64,000 bases of DNA, taken from positions 744,001-808,000 of the forward strand of contig RSEE01000005.1 in the NCBI GenBank assembly GCA_003971905.1. The letters run 5' to 3'. Within the stretch, counting starts at the first letter, position 1. Each line of letters starts with the position of its first letter. The translations under genes and the position numbers were made by a program. Under the pieces are notes generated by a model. It had not been told where the DNA came from. It searched no databases and saw only the letters and a list, made by a program, of their open reading frames with translations. Below, in pieces: positions 1 through 11,138 of this stretch. The DNA comes from Moniliella sp. 'wahieum'. Taxonomy: Eukaryota; Basidiomycota; Moniliellomycetes; Moniliellales; Moniliellaceae.

Positions 1-400
1 AACGCCGCGTGACGCACTTGGTCTTGCATTGCACACTTGTGTTGCTCCGGCAGGCGGTGTTGGGCGCAGAATTGGAGCTTGCAGTGCGGGCATTCGCCCA
101 CCAGCCGCACCGCAGCATCCCGGCACTGGGCGTTGGCACCCTCCTGGGTCAGCTGGCCTGCATTGTGTTGGCAGCGCTTCTTGCCTCCGCCGCGGAGGCG
201 GAGAACGAGCGCAGGTCGTCGGACGGGAGCGACTCGGCATCGGCGACCCACGAGTGGGTTGCGGGAGAGAAGAGCCGCTGCTCGTCTACCGCAAAGCCAG
301 CTAGGCCGTGGAGGAGGGCCTTGGCCTGGGCGCCGGTGGCGCCAGCGGGGAGGGAGAGGGGCCAGGCGTGGCCGGACACGGAGCGGACAGTGAGCTGCAT
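1..400 (-). CDS. Ubiquitin-like / AN1-type zinc finger protein (5' part, runs off the window)
   Basis: The start ATG at 400-398 opens a ubiquitin-like domain beginning MQLTVRSVSG. It ends in the ubiquitin-style LRLRGGGKKRC, followed by an AN1 zinc finger with the spacing C-x10-C-x2-C-x4-C-x2-H-x5-H-x-C, the last part reading CAQHRLPEQHKC. The domain order Ubl then AN1 is that of fungal ubiquitin-fused AN1 proteins, which bind Cdc48/proteasome-linked partners in the cytosol; that role is family knowledge. The frame slips by one base near 193, between the Ubl body and LRLRGG, which is probably a sequence error because the domains continue cleanly on both sides. The first zinc-ligand pair is separated by an unusually long insert (about 15 residues against about 4). 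A longer frame opening at 634 adds a poly-proline leader that I consider untranslated. The 3' end lies outside the window. Confidence 0.8.
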
Positions 401-1379
401 GGCGGAGGGGGGGGGGTCAGGAGGGGAGGAGGCAGGACGGCAGGCAGACGAGGGAAGGCAGAGGGGCAGGGGGCGTACGAAAGCGAAGGGCGGGGGAGGA
501 GAGAGAGCGGAGGCGGGAGGCGGAGGTGGAGGTGGAGGAGGAGGAGGAGAAAAAGAGGGGGAGGTGTTATCGGGGCTGCTCAGCGGGGGCGGGGCGCTGG
601 TTCGAGGGGCCAGGCGACCTGCCGTCTGGGCCACAGCCGGCCGGCTGAGGAGAGCCTGCGACTGCGTTGGTGAGTGCCTGGCGGAGGCCGCGTCAGCGCG
701 CCAGCCTCAGCCCGACGCCACACATTAGGTCAGCACCCCCCTCACTCGTCACTTGTCCATGCCACTCGCCGGCTGTTCCTGAGCCCTGCAGCACGGCGCC
801 AGTGTGTCTCCCTGCATGTCCCACATGACATCATCGCCATGGCGATCTTCCGTCTTCGCCATCATTCGTCAGCGTCATGCATCATTCACGCACGCCTCGC
901 CTCAGCGCCTTGCGCTGGCCTCCATCACCGATCCGCCTCGTTCAGCCATTCGGCCCTTTCAGTCGGCGTACTCAGATCCTCAGAATGCACTCCATTCTGA
1001 ACTCGGTCTGAGTCTTGCATATTCCACCGTTTTTCTCCGCAGCTTCACCCGTCACGGCACTATACTGCCTTGGCCAGTTTCGGCCACTTTTTCGGCAGGC
1101 TTCGGCCGTTGCTTCGAGACCATTGAGGTGGTGCGCTCTCTTGCTTGATCTTGTGCGCCTTTTGCCAACTCATGTCCGACATCAACGTTCAACGTTCAAC
1201 CCATACACTGCCATGCTGCGCATGCTATGGGTCCTATCATAGTGGCAATAGCTACTCCGCATAGACCAATCGCATCTCAGATCTCTCACACCCATCCTCT
1301 AGGAGCCCCCCGGCGCGATATAGAAGCACTAAACATTTGGCAGTAGGCCATGGCTCGAATCAGTAGTTACTCGTTGCCA
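401..1379. other. Intergenic, upstream of the Ubl-AN1 gene
   Basis: About 1 kb between the Ubl-AN1 start and the 3' end of the xylulokinase. Positions 480-560 hold a purine-rich tract that reads as poly-proline on the minus strand. No coding signal, tRNA or repeat was recognised in the remainder. Confidence 0.5.
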
Positions 1380-2841
1380 CTAGTCGTCGGCAACCCGAGG
1401 GTACACCCTACTCTGGGCCGCCTTGTACTGCTCCCGCACCACCGGCGACGCCACCGGCTGGAGAATGGTGTCTGTCGGCGTCACCCACTTGGGTGCGAGC
1501 CGAGCAGAACCCAAGCCGCCTGCACTGCACCTCCACGGGCCACATACTCCCCTGGGGTAGGCACCTGGATCGGGGCGTCAAACACGTGACGCGCCACCTG
1601 CTGCACGGCCTTGTTCGACGCCGCTCCACCAATCAGGACCATACGACGTGCCTCGACGCCTCTTTGATCAGCGCCGCCACGCCTGCAGCGAACAGAGTAG
1701 ACCCTCGACGTAGGCCCGGGCCAGGTTGGCGCGCGTACAGTTGGTTTGAGTCATCCCCATCAAAGAGGCGGTAGCGTCTGGCAAGTTCGGCGTCCGCTCT
1801 CCGACAAAATAAGGGATAAGTGTCAGTCCCGCCGCGCCCGGCGGCGCTTGCAAGGCGAGATGGGCCAGTTGCTCCACATCCACGCCCAGGAGCTCACACC
1901 CAGCTCGCAAGATCAAGGCGCCATTCAACGTGCAGACCAAGGGAAGCACTCGTCCATCTGCAGCACAGAACCCAGCAACGGTGCCGGTGGCATCAGACGG
2001 AACCTGATCGGTGGGCGCAAAGACTGCGCCGCTCGTCCCGATCGACACCACCACATCGCCCGGCTGCACGCCCAGACCCAATGCGCCGCCCGCATTGTCC
2101 CCCGCACCTGGACCAACCAGGATGCCATCCACTGTTTCTCCAGCCCGCTCATTCGGCGCCAAGACGCGCGGCAAGATAACATGATTGTTCTCTTGGGGGG
2201 AGCCGGCTTGCCTCGCTTTCCGGCCAAAGGCCAGCTCAAACAAGTCAAAATCGTACTGTCCTGTGTGGGAGGACCAGTATGCCGTCCCGCTCACGTCCGA
2301 CCGGTCTGTGACAAGCTTCTCGAGATCCGGTCCACGAGGCGCATCGGCACGGCCTTGGGGACCGTAGCCCATCAGCCGCCAGGTAAGCCAATCATGTGGC
2401 AGGGCAATCGCCGCAACACGACGCGCATTGTCTGGCTCTGCATCGCGCGCCAACGCACCTTGGACGCAGTGAAGCTTGCCACCGGCACTAACCCCGTTCG
2501 CGCCGCATACTTCTCCGCCCCCCCCACTTCGGCAATCAGCGTGCGCGCTGCACCGGCGGAGCGGGTATCGTTCCAAAGCAATGCTTTCCGCACTACCCTA
2601 CCGTCTTTATCAAGGGCCACCATGCCATGCTGCTGCCCGGCAATCGAGATGGCCTTGACGTCGGCAAGCCGCCTGCTTGCTTGATGGCCAGGTGAAGCGC
2701 CTCCCACCAGGCTTCGGGATCGACCTCCGTCCCGCCCGGATGAGATGCGCGACCTTCTCGAACAGGAGTTCCCGTATGGGCATCAAGGATTACTACCTTG
2801 CACCCCTGGGTTGAGGAATCGACTCCTGCGACGAGCGGCAT
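1380..2841 (-). CDS. xylB: Bacterial-type xylulokinase (FGGY family), actinobacterial-like
   Basis: Phosphorylates D-xylulose to xylulose 5-phosphate, feeding the pentose phosphate pathway. The start ATG at 2841-2839 gives [17 protein letters not shown], the N-terminal phosphate-binding motif. Then come [63 protein letters not shown] with [29 protein letters not shown] and [12 protein letters not shown], all in FGGY order. The tail reads [17 protein letters not shown] and stops at 1380. Length is about 480 residues, as in bacterial XylB. The wording of these motifs matches actinobacterial enzymes and not the eukaryotic Xks1 type, and no intron is visible; transfer from bacteria is inferred. 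The frame changes about six times (near 2690, 2470, 1690, 1650, 1555 and 1500), denser than in neighbouring essential genes, so it could be a young pseudogene or a badly sequenced intact gene. Confidence 0.88.
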
Positions 2842-4371
2842 GGTCGGGGGCGATGGCAAGACGAAGGGGCACCATGCATCCTGGCCAAATCGGGCCAGAG
2901 AAGAAGCGGCTGGCGGGCCGCTGCAAAGGCCTGGTGGCGTGGCAGAGCGTGGCACGTGCGGACCGGGGCAGGCTGGCCGCCGCATTAGGTAACCACCCGA
3001 GCAGATCCTGCAAGTTTCCGTGCCGAAAGTGGAGGCAAGAATATTTCTTTTGCGAGTTTTGCTTCTTAAGAAGCCAAGCCGGCCGCCTTCTCTGCCTTTT
3101 TCCCACCATCCCTCAACCCAGCCCAAGCACAGCGGATCGGGTACCAACGCAGCGACCCTATCCCCCAATGTCCTCTTGTGCTTCGTATCCGCCAGATCAA
3201 CTCCCTCCCGCCAGCATTGAGCGACAGCAACCCTTGCTAATTCAGGACTCCGCGCTATTCGGTGCGCGGATGGATCCGGGAAACGCAAGGAAGACCAACC
3301 GGCAGCCTATACGCATTATGCCGCCCCTGCCCTTTCCAGCGGGGTGGCATAAGAAAGGCGCGCCGACATCTCTTCCCCCCCTCTCATCTCCAATGCATAT
3401 CTTGGGTCAACTCACCTCGTCTGCTGGCAGTTTTTGTTTCGAACATCGTGTGGCCAGCTGTCCGTGTAGGATCCTCCATCCCGGCGAACGCCCTTGGCCC
3501 TTTTCCTTGCCTTGCGGTGTGATGCCCCGCCCCAGGCGGAGGATGGCAGAGCGAACGTTTTTGGGCCCGTATCTACCTGGTTCCGACGTTCCCGTCCGCG
3601 GGCGATTGTCAACTGGGTTCGTAAGGGGTCCTACATTCTTGGCCCAATGCATCGGTTTCTTTTATACTTGTGTGCGCATTTAGTGCCATGACCGACGTAT
3701 TACATGTGTAAGCCAGCATTATTACCGTAGTCACATCCTCGCCCTGCTGCGCCTGAATCGGAAGCAAGATGCAACACCAGCGTTAGGCAGATTCTCTGAT
3801 CCAGTCACTTTATCATATTCTCCTCCCACTGAAGATGTCGGCTTAGGTTATGATACACCAGAAAATGATGAGGAGGCGGTGGCTTGGAGGCCAGAGTTGG
3901 GCCTGGTGAGGTGAGCTGAGCTGGGGCGCATCTGTGTTGATCTAATAGTAGGAAACTGTTGGACTGGAGACAGGGGCAGAAGAGGTCCACAAGAGAAATG
4001 AAGGGAACAGGGGCAGCGTCACAGGCTGTGGACATGCTAGGACGATCTGCTGTGGGGAAACAAGTGGAGTCGAGATGAATCTGGTCTATTGACTGGGGTC
4101 CAGAGGAGTTCCCTTGTCCCTCTGAGTGGGCGGTTACGTGAAAAGGTGGAGAGGATCCATTGACATGGCGAAACGATACAGCCTCGCAGTAGGGTTGCTA
4201 CGGAAGTGCGTCATGTGCTCCCGCAGCAGGGCGGCACGTGGCGCGTATCTTGAGCGTGCGATATATACGTGGGTGGCGCTCCTCTCTCCTCCGCCATCCA
4301 CCCTCCCTTGCCGACGCCTCTGTGTGCTCCACTGCCTTCGTGTGCGCTGACTGCTGCGTCCTGCGCCGGCT
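2842..4371. other. Divergent intergenic region between xylulokinase and the Byr4-like gene
   Basis: About 1.5 kb that must hold both promoters. A TATA-like GATATATACG lies at 4259-4268, about 105 bp upstream of the plus-strand start. Open frames on both strands around 3400-3690 overlap each other and show no recognisable protein. No repeat seen. Confidence 0.45.
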
Positions 4372-6369
4372 ATGCCGCCGCCGCCCGCCGCCTCCGCCCA
4401 GCCTTCTGCCCTGTCCTCATGCTCCGCCAGCGCCACCGACAGCCTCCTCGCTCGCCCGAGCCCCCTCGGCGCCAGCGTCTCCATCGCCACCTCCATGTCC
4501 GCCTCCACCTCCACGTCCGCCTCTGCCTCCGCCCCCGCCTCCGCTTCCCCTTCTGTCTCTGCGCCTGCCTCCACCGCCCCCTCCACCGCAGCCTCCATTA
4601 GCCCCTCGTCCTCATCCCTCCAGCTCCCTCGCGGGTCCCACTCCTCTGACTCGGAGCCCTCCGATGCCCCCTCGCCCTGCCCACACCATCTGCCCAGCGC
4701 AGGGCTGGAGCTTGACACTGGCTTTGATCCGGACGAGCTGGATGCTGCATTTGGCTTCGCTATGCCCGCGTACCCGCCTTCCATTTCTCGTCCGCATATC
4801 TCAGCTTCGGCTGCATTCATGGTTCCCACAGCCTCGCTGGAAGACGAGCTGGAGGGGCTGGCGTTGCCCGACGCAACCCCCCTGGCCAATGGCATGGAGC
4901 AAGACTTGGAATGGGACCTGCCGGCCCCTCTCGAGGACCTCGGTGCAGTGATCGCCGTGTCTGGCCTAACGTATCCGATTCACCACCAACCAATAGCCCT
5001 CGATGTCCCTGGTCCAAGCTAAGCAGCGTGCCTGTATCTGACCATACCCGCGCCTCCTCAAGCAAGGAGCCCCTCCCTTCCCCGCCTCCCTCCCTCGCAC
5101 GACTCTTTCCTCCGTCTTTAGCCCTCGGAAGACCCAAATCTTCAAAGAGGGGAGGTAGCTTTCCTCCTACCGCGTTACTACTAATGAAGCTTCGCATCCT
5201 GTCACCTCGCACCAGGAGCTTGAACGTCGTCCGCTCAACGTCGCTGTTGCTACTCTGCGTGGGGCGCGCCTGCGCCAAAACACCCTCCCTGGACTGAGCA
5301 TCGTCACTGCCATGGGCTCTTTCTCCCCCCCAGGACCCACGGGGAGAGCACGGACGCCAATACCCTTTCTTTCCTCCTCACCTAAAGCCTCACCGAATGC
5401 ATCCCCCTGGCCACTCCCCAACTCGGGGGAGGGGGCACACTTACCCGCTCTGACTTCCAACGTGCGTCTCGATCACAAGGCTCGCCTGCCAGGTCGTCTG
5501 GGTCTCATGGCTTGATGGGATGGAGGAAACGACTGTCTCCCGTGCCACATGGCTTCCACGGGGCACACCCCAAGTCCCCATCGAGTACACCTGTGTCCAC
5601 CCCCAAGTTCACCACTGCCTCCACCTTGGGCACAGGGGCAAGTGTGCGTCCCTTGCTTTCCGAATCTGTCAGCTCTACCCCGGAACGCCGAAGCTTAACA
5701 GACGTGGTTCGTTCCCCGCGCCTTTCTGCGTTGGGCCTACGAAGCGAGACCCTACGCCCGCCTCGCCCAAGATCGGCAGGATCTGGCACTCTCGGAAGTC
5801 TCGGTCGCAGTGGGTGGTGGCCTCCTTTTCGGCGCCCTCTTACTCCGGAGGGCACATCGCCCTTGAACCCCGAACCGCAGGAGAAAAGGAGGAAGCGATT
5901 ACCTCTCCTCCTTCCCAAACGAGATCTGGGCGCCGCGATGATGGTGGACCAAATGCGGTTTGACCCGATCCGGCGCACTTGGTTGCGCATCGCACAAGAT
6001 GGGATCCAGGAAGAAGAAGACTTGCTCCGTCCCTTTGGCGAGATGGACGAGGACGAGGCTTGGCTGACAGGCAAAGTAGAGCGGGCCGAGACACCCACCC
6101 CTTCTTCCTTGGCCCCAGGGGAGACCAAGCCGTTAGAGTCGCAACCAGCATCACTGCGAGTGCGGATGCGCAACTCGGGCCCCCTTCTATCTGGGAAAAA
6201 GTCTTCGATCTGGGCCTTGGGCCATTCTCTTCGCCGTCCAACATCCGGCAGCTTCGACCCGGCTCTGGTCCCACTAGGTCTGACGCCGGAGCTGGAACAG
6301 AATTGTGAACAAGCCGAACAGGTCCACCGGGACCAATGCCGGCTGCTGGGGATTGATCGTGGGAGATGA
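4372..6369 (+). CDS. Probable Byr4/Bfa1-like mitotic exit (septation network) GAP subunit
   Basis: The N-terminal part (4372-5022) is Ser/Ala/Pro-rich and then acidic, with MEQDLEWDLPAP, resembling the acidic W/D patches of Byr4/Bfa1. The C-terminal part (5512-6369) carries the motif MRFDPIRRTWLRI followed by an acidic stretch (FGEMDEDEAW). This M-x-F-D-P...W block is shared by Byr4/Bfa1 and Cdc11/Nud1 spindle-pole proteins. The tail TPELEQNCEQAEQVHRDQ resembles the charged C-terminal helix I associate with Byr4. Byr4/Bfa1 is the GAP partner restraining the Spg1/Tem1 GTPase at the spindle pole body; that role is family knowledge. No leucine-rich repeats follow the motif, which argues against Cdc11/Nud1. 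The middle (5030-5510) changes frame, so an intron or indels are present and the exact structure is unresolved. ATG at 4372 is the first in the frame. Confidence 0.45.
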
Positions 6370-7208
6370 CATGACGCTCTCTCCCCCCACCCCACTCCTT
6401 TTTCCGTCTCACCGCGTTTGGGCGTTGTTTGTCATTTTGGGCGCTGGACGGTGGGCTCCAGGCTTGTCTTTTGGATCGGTTGATCTGTGTGCAGGGCGAT
6501 CCAAGTCTCCCTGCTTTGTACTTTTGACGGCCCGATCGGTTTTTTTTCGCGCGCCAGATATATACCAACCAACACTTGTTCTTTTTCTTGGGCCTGCCTT
6601 TCGGGGCCGTATTTCTACCTTCTTTTCTTTGTTTGCCTTATCCCTCCTCGCCGCCTGCCCAGCCTATCCGCCCTGCCTCCCCTGCGCGGCGGCCATCGAT
6701 GATCTATGCTTCTTCCCTGTTGTACGCTTCGTATCCTACCCCACCCCGGCCATGCTTGACCATAAGCTCTTCGTCCCGTGTCACTCGGGTTCCCAGGCAT
6801 ATCCTCCTTCTTTTTTCACTTCTGACTGGGCAGCATAGACACCTCCACAGGAGCAGCGCATCATGCAGGCGAAGCGAGAGCAGGCGGGGCCGTCCGCCCA
6901 ACCCCCAAGCGTGAGAAGCCCAGGGGCCAAGGGGAGCCAGATGGGCGCTGAGCCTCAGCTGAGGGCGCTCGGCTAGCGACGCGCCCTTCCGCCTGGTTCC
7001 GCCTGCCCGGACAAGCCCGGAAGGCCACCAGCCAGGGGCTGCGGCTGCCTGTTTGGGCAGGCGGCGCGCCCGCACGGGGCCAGTGGCGACGTGGCAGCGC
7101 ACGGCAGCGCAGCTGGGCGCCCCCGGCGCGCCCACTCTAACACCGCACGCGCCGCTGCCCCACCACTGGGTGGTAGCACACGCGCCTCTTCCCTCGGCCG
7201 TTGGCGCC
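6370..7208. other. Intergenic region upstream of SPA2
   Basis: About 840 bp between two plus-strand genes. A TATA-like AGATATATAC lies near 6557 inside pyrimidine-rich DNA (6380-6680). No gene or repeat recognised. Confidence 0.4.
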
Positions 7209-10200
7209 ATGCAGGCCGTCGACGACGCGTCCGCTGTGTCCGCCGTGTCCACCAGGACCGCCCCCGACGCCGCCCCCACCACGCTCCGCCAGCTGCGCCA
7301 GGGATACAGCCCCCACATGCCCCACCCGCTCCCCGCCGTGCTCCCCTCGCTCCCCGCCGCGCTCCACCGCGCCACCGCCAGCCAGAGCACCACCCTCAGC
7401 GCCTTCATCGCCAGCCCCACCCGCTCCAGCCCCGGCCTCCCGCCCCTCCCCGTCTCCCCCGCCTCGCCCCCGCCGCCCCGCTCCCGCCACACGCCGCCGC
7501 CGCCGCCCCCGACCACGACGCCCTGCACCGCCTCAGCTCCACTACCACGCCCTCTACCACTTCCTCCACGACCACCTCGACCGGCGTATGTCCCCCCCCT
7601 CCCCCTGCCCTCCCGCGCGCTGACCTCCCACCCGCCAGCCGAACGCGCCGGCCGCTCCAGTGCGCGCGACAAGCTCACACGTCTCAGTCGCCAGCAGTTT
7701 GCCGAGCTCTCCACCGACGTGTACGACGAGCACCAGCGCCGCATCCTGCCCTCGCCCCCCCTCGCGCTCCCGCCGCGCCACGACTTCCATCCCAAGCGCA
7801 ACCATGCTCGCCAAAAGCTAGCCAACCTGCCCATCTCTCGCTTTAGCGACCTGGCCGCAGACGTGTTTGCCGAGCTCGAGCGCCGCTTCCCCGACCTGCG
7901 TTCTCGGCCCGCCTTGTCCCACCTCAGCATCCCCCCCGCGCCCCCCGACCCGCCGCCGACCCGGCCCCTGTCCTCCACCAGTTCCGACGCAAGGAGCTTG
8001 GCCAGCCGCGCAGCCGCACCCACTCCCTTCGCTCCCCGCCCTCAGGCACGACTGCGCCCACCAGCGCAGAAGACGATTCACTCCCCGCTCCTTCCCGCGC
8101 ACCGCCGCCGCCGCCCACGGCTCCTGCTGTCTCTGCTGTCTGCTCCTCCGGCGCCCCAGCGGGCCCCACCACCACCGCCTCTCCTCCTCCACAGCCCCAC
8201 GCACGGAATGGGATCCTTATCTGCCACCGACCGCTCCTTCACCTCCACCCTCGACACTGACTCTCCCGATTCTCTTTCCCCCACTACCGGTGCCTCCGGT
8301 TGGCCGCAAAGTCGGTCCTCGGGCGCACTCGGATCGCCACCGATGGCGTCCCCGGCCGCTGCGCCGCCCTTGTCACCCGCGATTGCCGCACTGCAAGGCG
8401 AAAGCACGCCTCGGGCCGGCGAGTCGCCGCACTTTGACTGGCGCACGCCCTCGGTCTCTCTCCTACGGCGGAGGAGGAGGAAGAGGAAGAGGTCGCGTCG
8501 GATTCCGAAGCGGCGCATGAACGGGCCCGCGCCTCGTTCGCTTCCTCGGTAGGCGGCCTGTTTGGATTCGAGGCGCCCTCGCCGATGCAACCACCTGACC
8601 ATGGTGCGGTGGCCAAGTGGGCCGAGGAAGCGCGTACCCACTTCCCCGCCCCGACGTCCGAACGCGATTCGCTTTCGCCCCGCCTTCCCACCTGTTGGAC
8701 ACGCCTAGGTCCGAGCGCCAAGCGACGCAGATTCCAGCAGACGTGCGGGCCGAGCTCGAAGCCGAGCTGGCTGCGTCGCAGCAAGAGTTGCTCGAGGACC
8801 GTAAGGCGCACAAAGCAACTCGACCGTCTCCTTGCGCAGCACAACCAGGCGATCGAGGCGCTGCAGGTGGCGCATCAAACTGAGCTCGAAGGTATGCGCA
8901 CCGGTCACTTTCGCTTCCTGGACGATGTACGTGTTCAGCACACGGAGGAAATCGAGGCGGCGGTCCAACAGGCTTTGGAGGAGCAAGCCAGCGAACAGGC
9001 CGCGTTGCAGACTGCGTTGAATGAGGCTGTGGCACGGGCAGATGAGCATGAGAGTTTGGCAGCCCAAGCGTCCATCCTCATGGCTCAACTGGAGCAGGAG
9101 ACAGCCCGACCAAGGAGGCGGAGGAAACGTTGGCGGCACAACAGAACGAGTGGGAGGAAGAACGGAGTCTCCTTGTGCAACAACATGAGGCCCAGCTGCA
9201 GCGTCAGCAAGAAGAAGAAGACCAGCGGTTGCTCCTCCTTGAGCAGGAAACGCAGGAGAACCAAGAGCAACTCGGCCGCCTGACAAGGGAAAACGAAGAG
9301 CTCAAGCTCTTGCTGGAGCAGGAAAGGGACCAACACACAACGGCACTCTCTTCCCTCGAGGAGGAGCATCGCGTTGCGTTCGCCTCACTTGAGCAGGACC
9401 ACGCTGCGGCGCTGGCAGCACAAAAAGAAGCACGACGCAGCGCTTGGCTCGATGGAGGAGCAGCATGCCACTTCGCTCGCGGCGGCCCAGGAAGCGCATG
9501 CGCTCGTTAGCCGACAACTTGACGATCTCACACGTACCCACCAGGACCACGTACGTACCGCCGCCGCTCCTTGGATGAAGGGGGCGTGGCCCTCACGTCA
9601 TTACAAGAGCGGGTGACCCAACTGGAAGCCCAGGTGGCCGAGGAACAAGAGGGGAAACAGCGGGTAGAAGCATTGCTTGAGGCGGAACAAGCACGCTCGT
9701 TGGACCTGCAGCCCAGCTCGCGCTTGCTCAGCAGGACCAAGAGGAGCGCCAAGCGCTCGTACACCTCGAACAGCAACGACAAGAACTCGAACGTGCGCTG
9801 CACGACTTGGAGATCCAACGCAACGTGGCGAGCGAAGCGTTGGACCGGCTGCGAAGTCAAATGGCCTCTCTCCGTCGGCATGGACGTACCGTCAGTGGTC
9901 CCACGCATCCAGTCGAACGCGCCTCCTCTTCTGATGCCCCCACCGAGGCCGAAGACAGTTGGCGCGAGAGCGCCCGGTTGCCCCCGCTGTCGCACGTGAA
10001 TGACAAGGGGGAAATCCAATGGGACCATTGGATTTCGTTGCAACGCGCGCTGGACCAGTTGGTGGGCAGGGTGCACGAGCCCTGGACGAGCAAAGGGGCG
10101 GTGCAAGCCGTGGTGTTGGCGCACAGCCTGGTGATGCGCGATGCTCAGTCCTGTCCGGCGCCCGAGACGGAAACCTGCACGGGGCCTTGCAACGTGATGG

Positions 10201-11138
10201 CCATCAGCGATGCCGCCTCGACGCCCGACATGGTACCCAGCAGTCTACTCCTTGCTGCTGTGACCGAGGTGGTGGTAGTGCGGTGGCGGTGGCCAAACGG
10301 GTGGGCGTACGGTCGGGCGCGGACGCAGCCGAGTCCAAGGGACTCCGCCCGCTCCACATCCCCGCCTCGCAGCCCCGACGCCGCAACGTTTCCCTCACCT
10401 TGGCAATGGGGGAACCGCGACGACGAAGAGCAAGTTTGCCCTACAAGACCAAGATGGTGGACTTGCCACCGCCGCCAGTGCCCTCGCTTCCTTCCCACTC
10501 TACCCCGCAGTCGTCCCAGGCCGGTGGCGCCTCGTCTCCTGCCGCCGTGGGACCTGCCTTGGCCTCGCGCGCGGCCGACGAAGTTCCCGGCGCACGAGGC
10601 TCTGCCGTGCGCTTCCCTTCCCGCGAAGGCGGGCAGGAGGAACAACGGGTACCGGAAAGTGTGGTGAGCGAGTACGACACGCCTGCGCAACCCCCCTCGG
10701 TGGGTCCACGGGGTCGGTAACCGAATTTTTTGCCTCAGCCTCCGAGGGCATCTTGTCCTCCTTCTCCTTGGGCACCATCGCCACTTTGCCTTCGCACCCT
10801 TCGCTCGCGCACGATGCGTCCCCCCCACCCCGCCACCGACGCGTCCCATCCCCATTCCCATCCCTATCCCCATTCCCATCCCTATCCCCATTCCCATCCC
10901 CATCCCCATTCCCATCCCCATTCCGAGTCTGAGCCCGAACCCGAGGCGGAGCAAGATCCGGTGCGCAAACGACCCCTGCACCGGCCCGTGCCCCCGGCTG
11001 CGCTGGAACCTCCCGTGCCCGCACAAATACACCAGACCCACGCGCCTCCGTCCCCTGTTGCCGGGCGACGAAGCGGACCGGACCATGGTGCATTTGCCGG
11101 ACGACTGGGACTCAGAGAGCGACTACGGCGAGGACTAA
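7209..11138 (+). CDS. SPA2: Spa2-like polarisome scaffold
   Basis: Two tandem Spa2 homology domains are clear: ARDKLTRLSRQQFAELSTDV at about 7661-7743 and RNHARQKLANLPISRFSDLA plus AADVFAELERRFPDL at about 7786-7899. These SHD repeats define Spa2/GIT proteins, which organise formins and bind MAPK-pathway kinases at growth sites. An upstream Pro-rich leader precedes them. Downstream, 8720-9870 is a long Glu/Gln-rich coiled coil, and 10000-10320 holds a region resembling the C-terminal Spa2 helical domain. A His/Pro-rich hexanucleotide tract (10845-10923) lies near the end, and the protein finishes acidic with LPDDWDSESDYGED, stop at 11136-11138. The frame changes repeatedly after about 8060, interpreted as sequence indels. 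The start could also be 7053; I chose 7209 because the stretch before it looks like leader. Confidence 0.85.
10845..10923 (+). repeat. CCCATY hexanucleotide microsatellite inside SPA2
   Basis: About 13 imperfect copies of CCCATT/CCCATC/CCTATC. In one plus-strand frame it encodes alternating His-Pro-His-Ser and His-Pro-Tyr-Pro. A six-base unit keeps the frame when copy number changes, so it can vary in length without destroying the protein. Confidence 0.85.

Noticed and set aside
149-634. Full 161-residue minus-strand frame with poly-proline leader
   Set aside because: Only residues from the ATG at 400 onward match the ubiquitin-like fold; the poly-Pro part arises from a purine-rich leader and has no domain.
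1380-2841. Xylulokinase as bacterial contamination
   Set aside because: Clear fungal genes flank it within about 1-1.5 kb on both sides of the same contig; a chimeric join remains possible but is not the simplest view.
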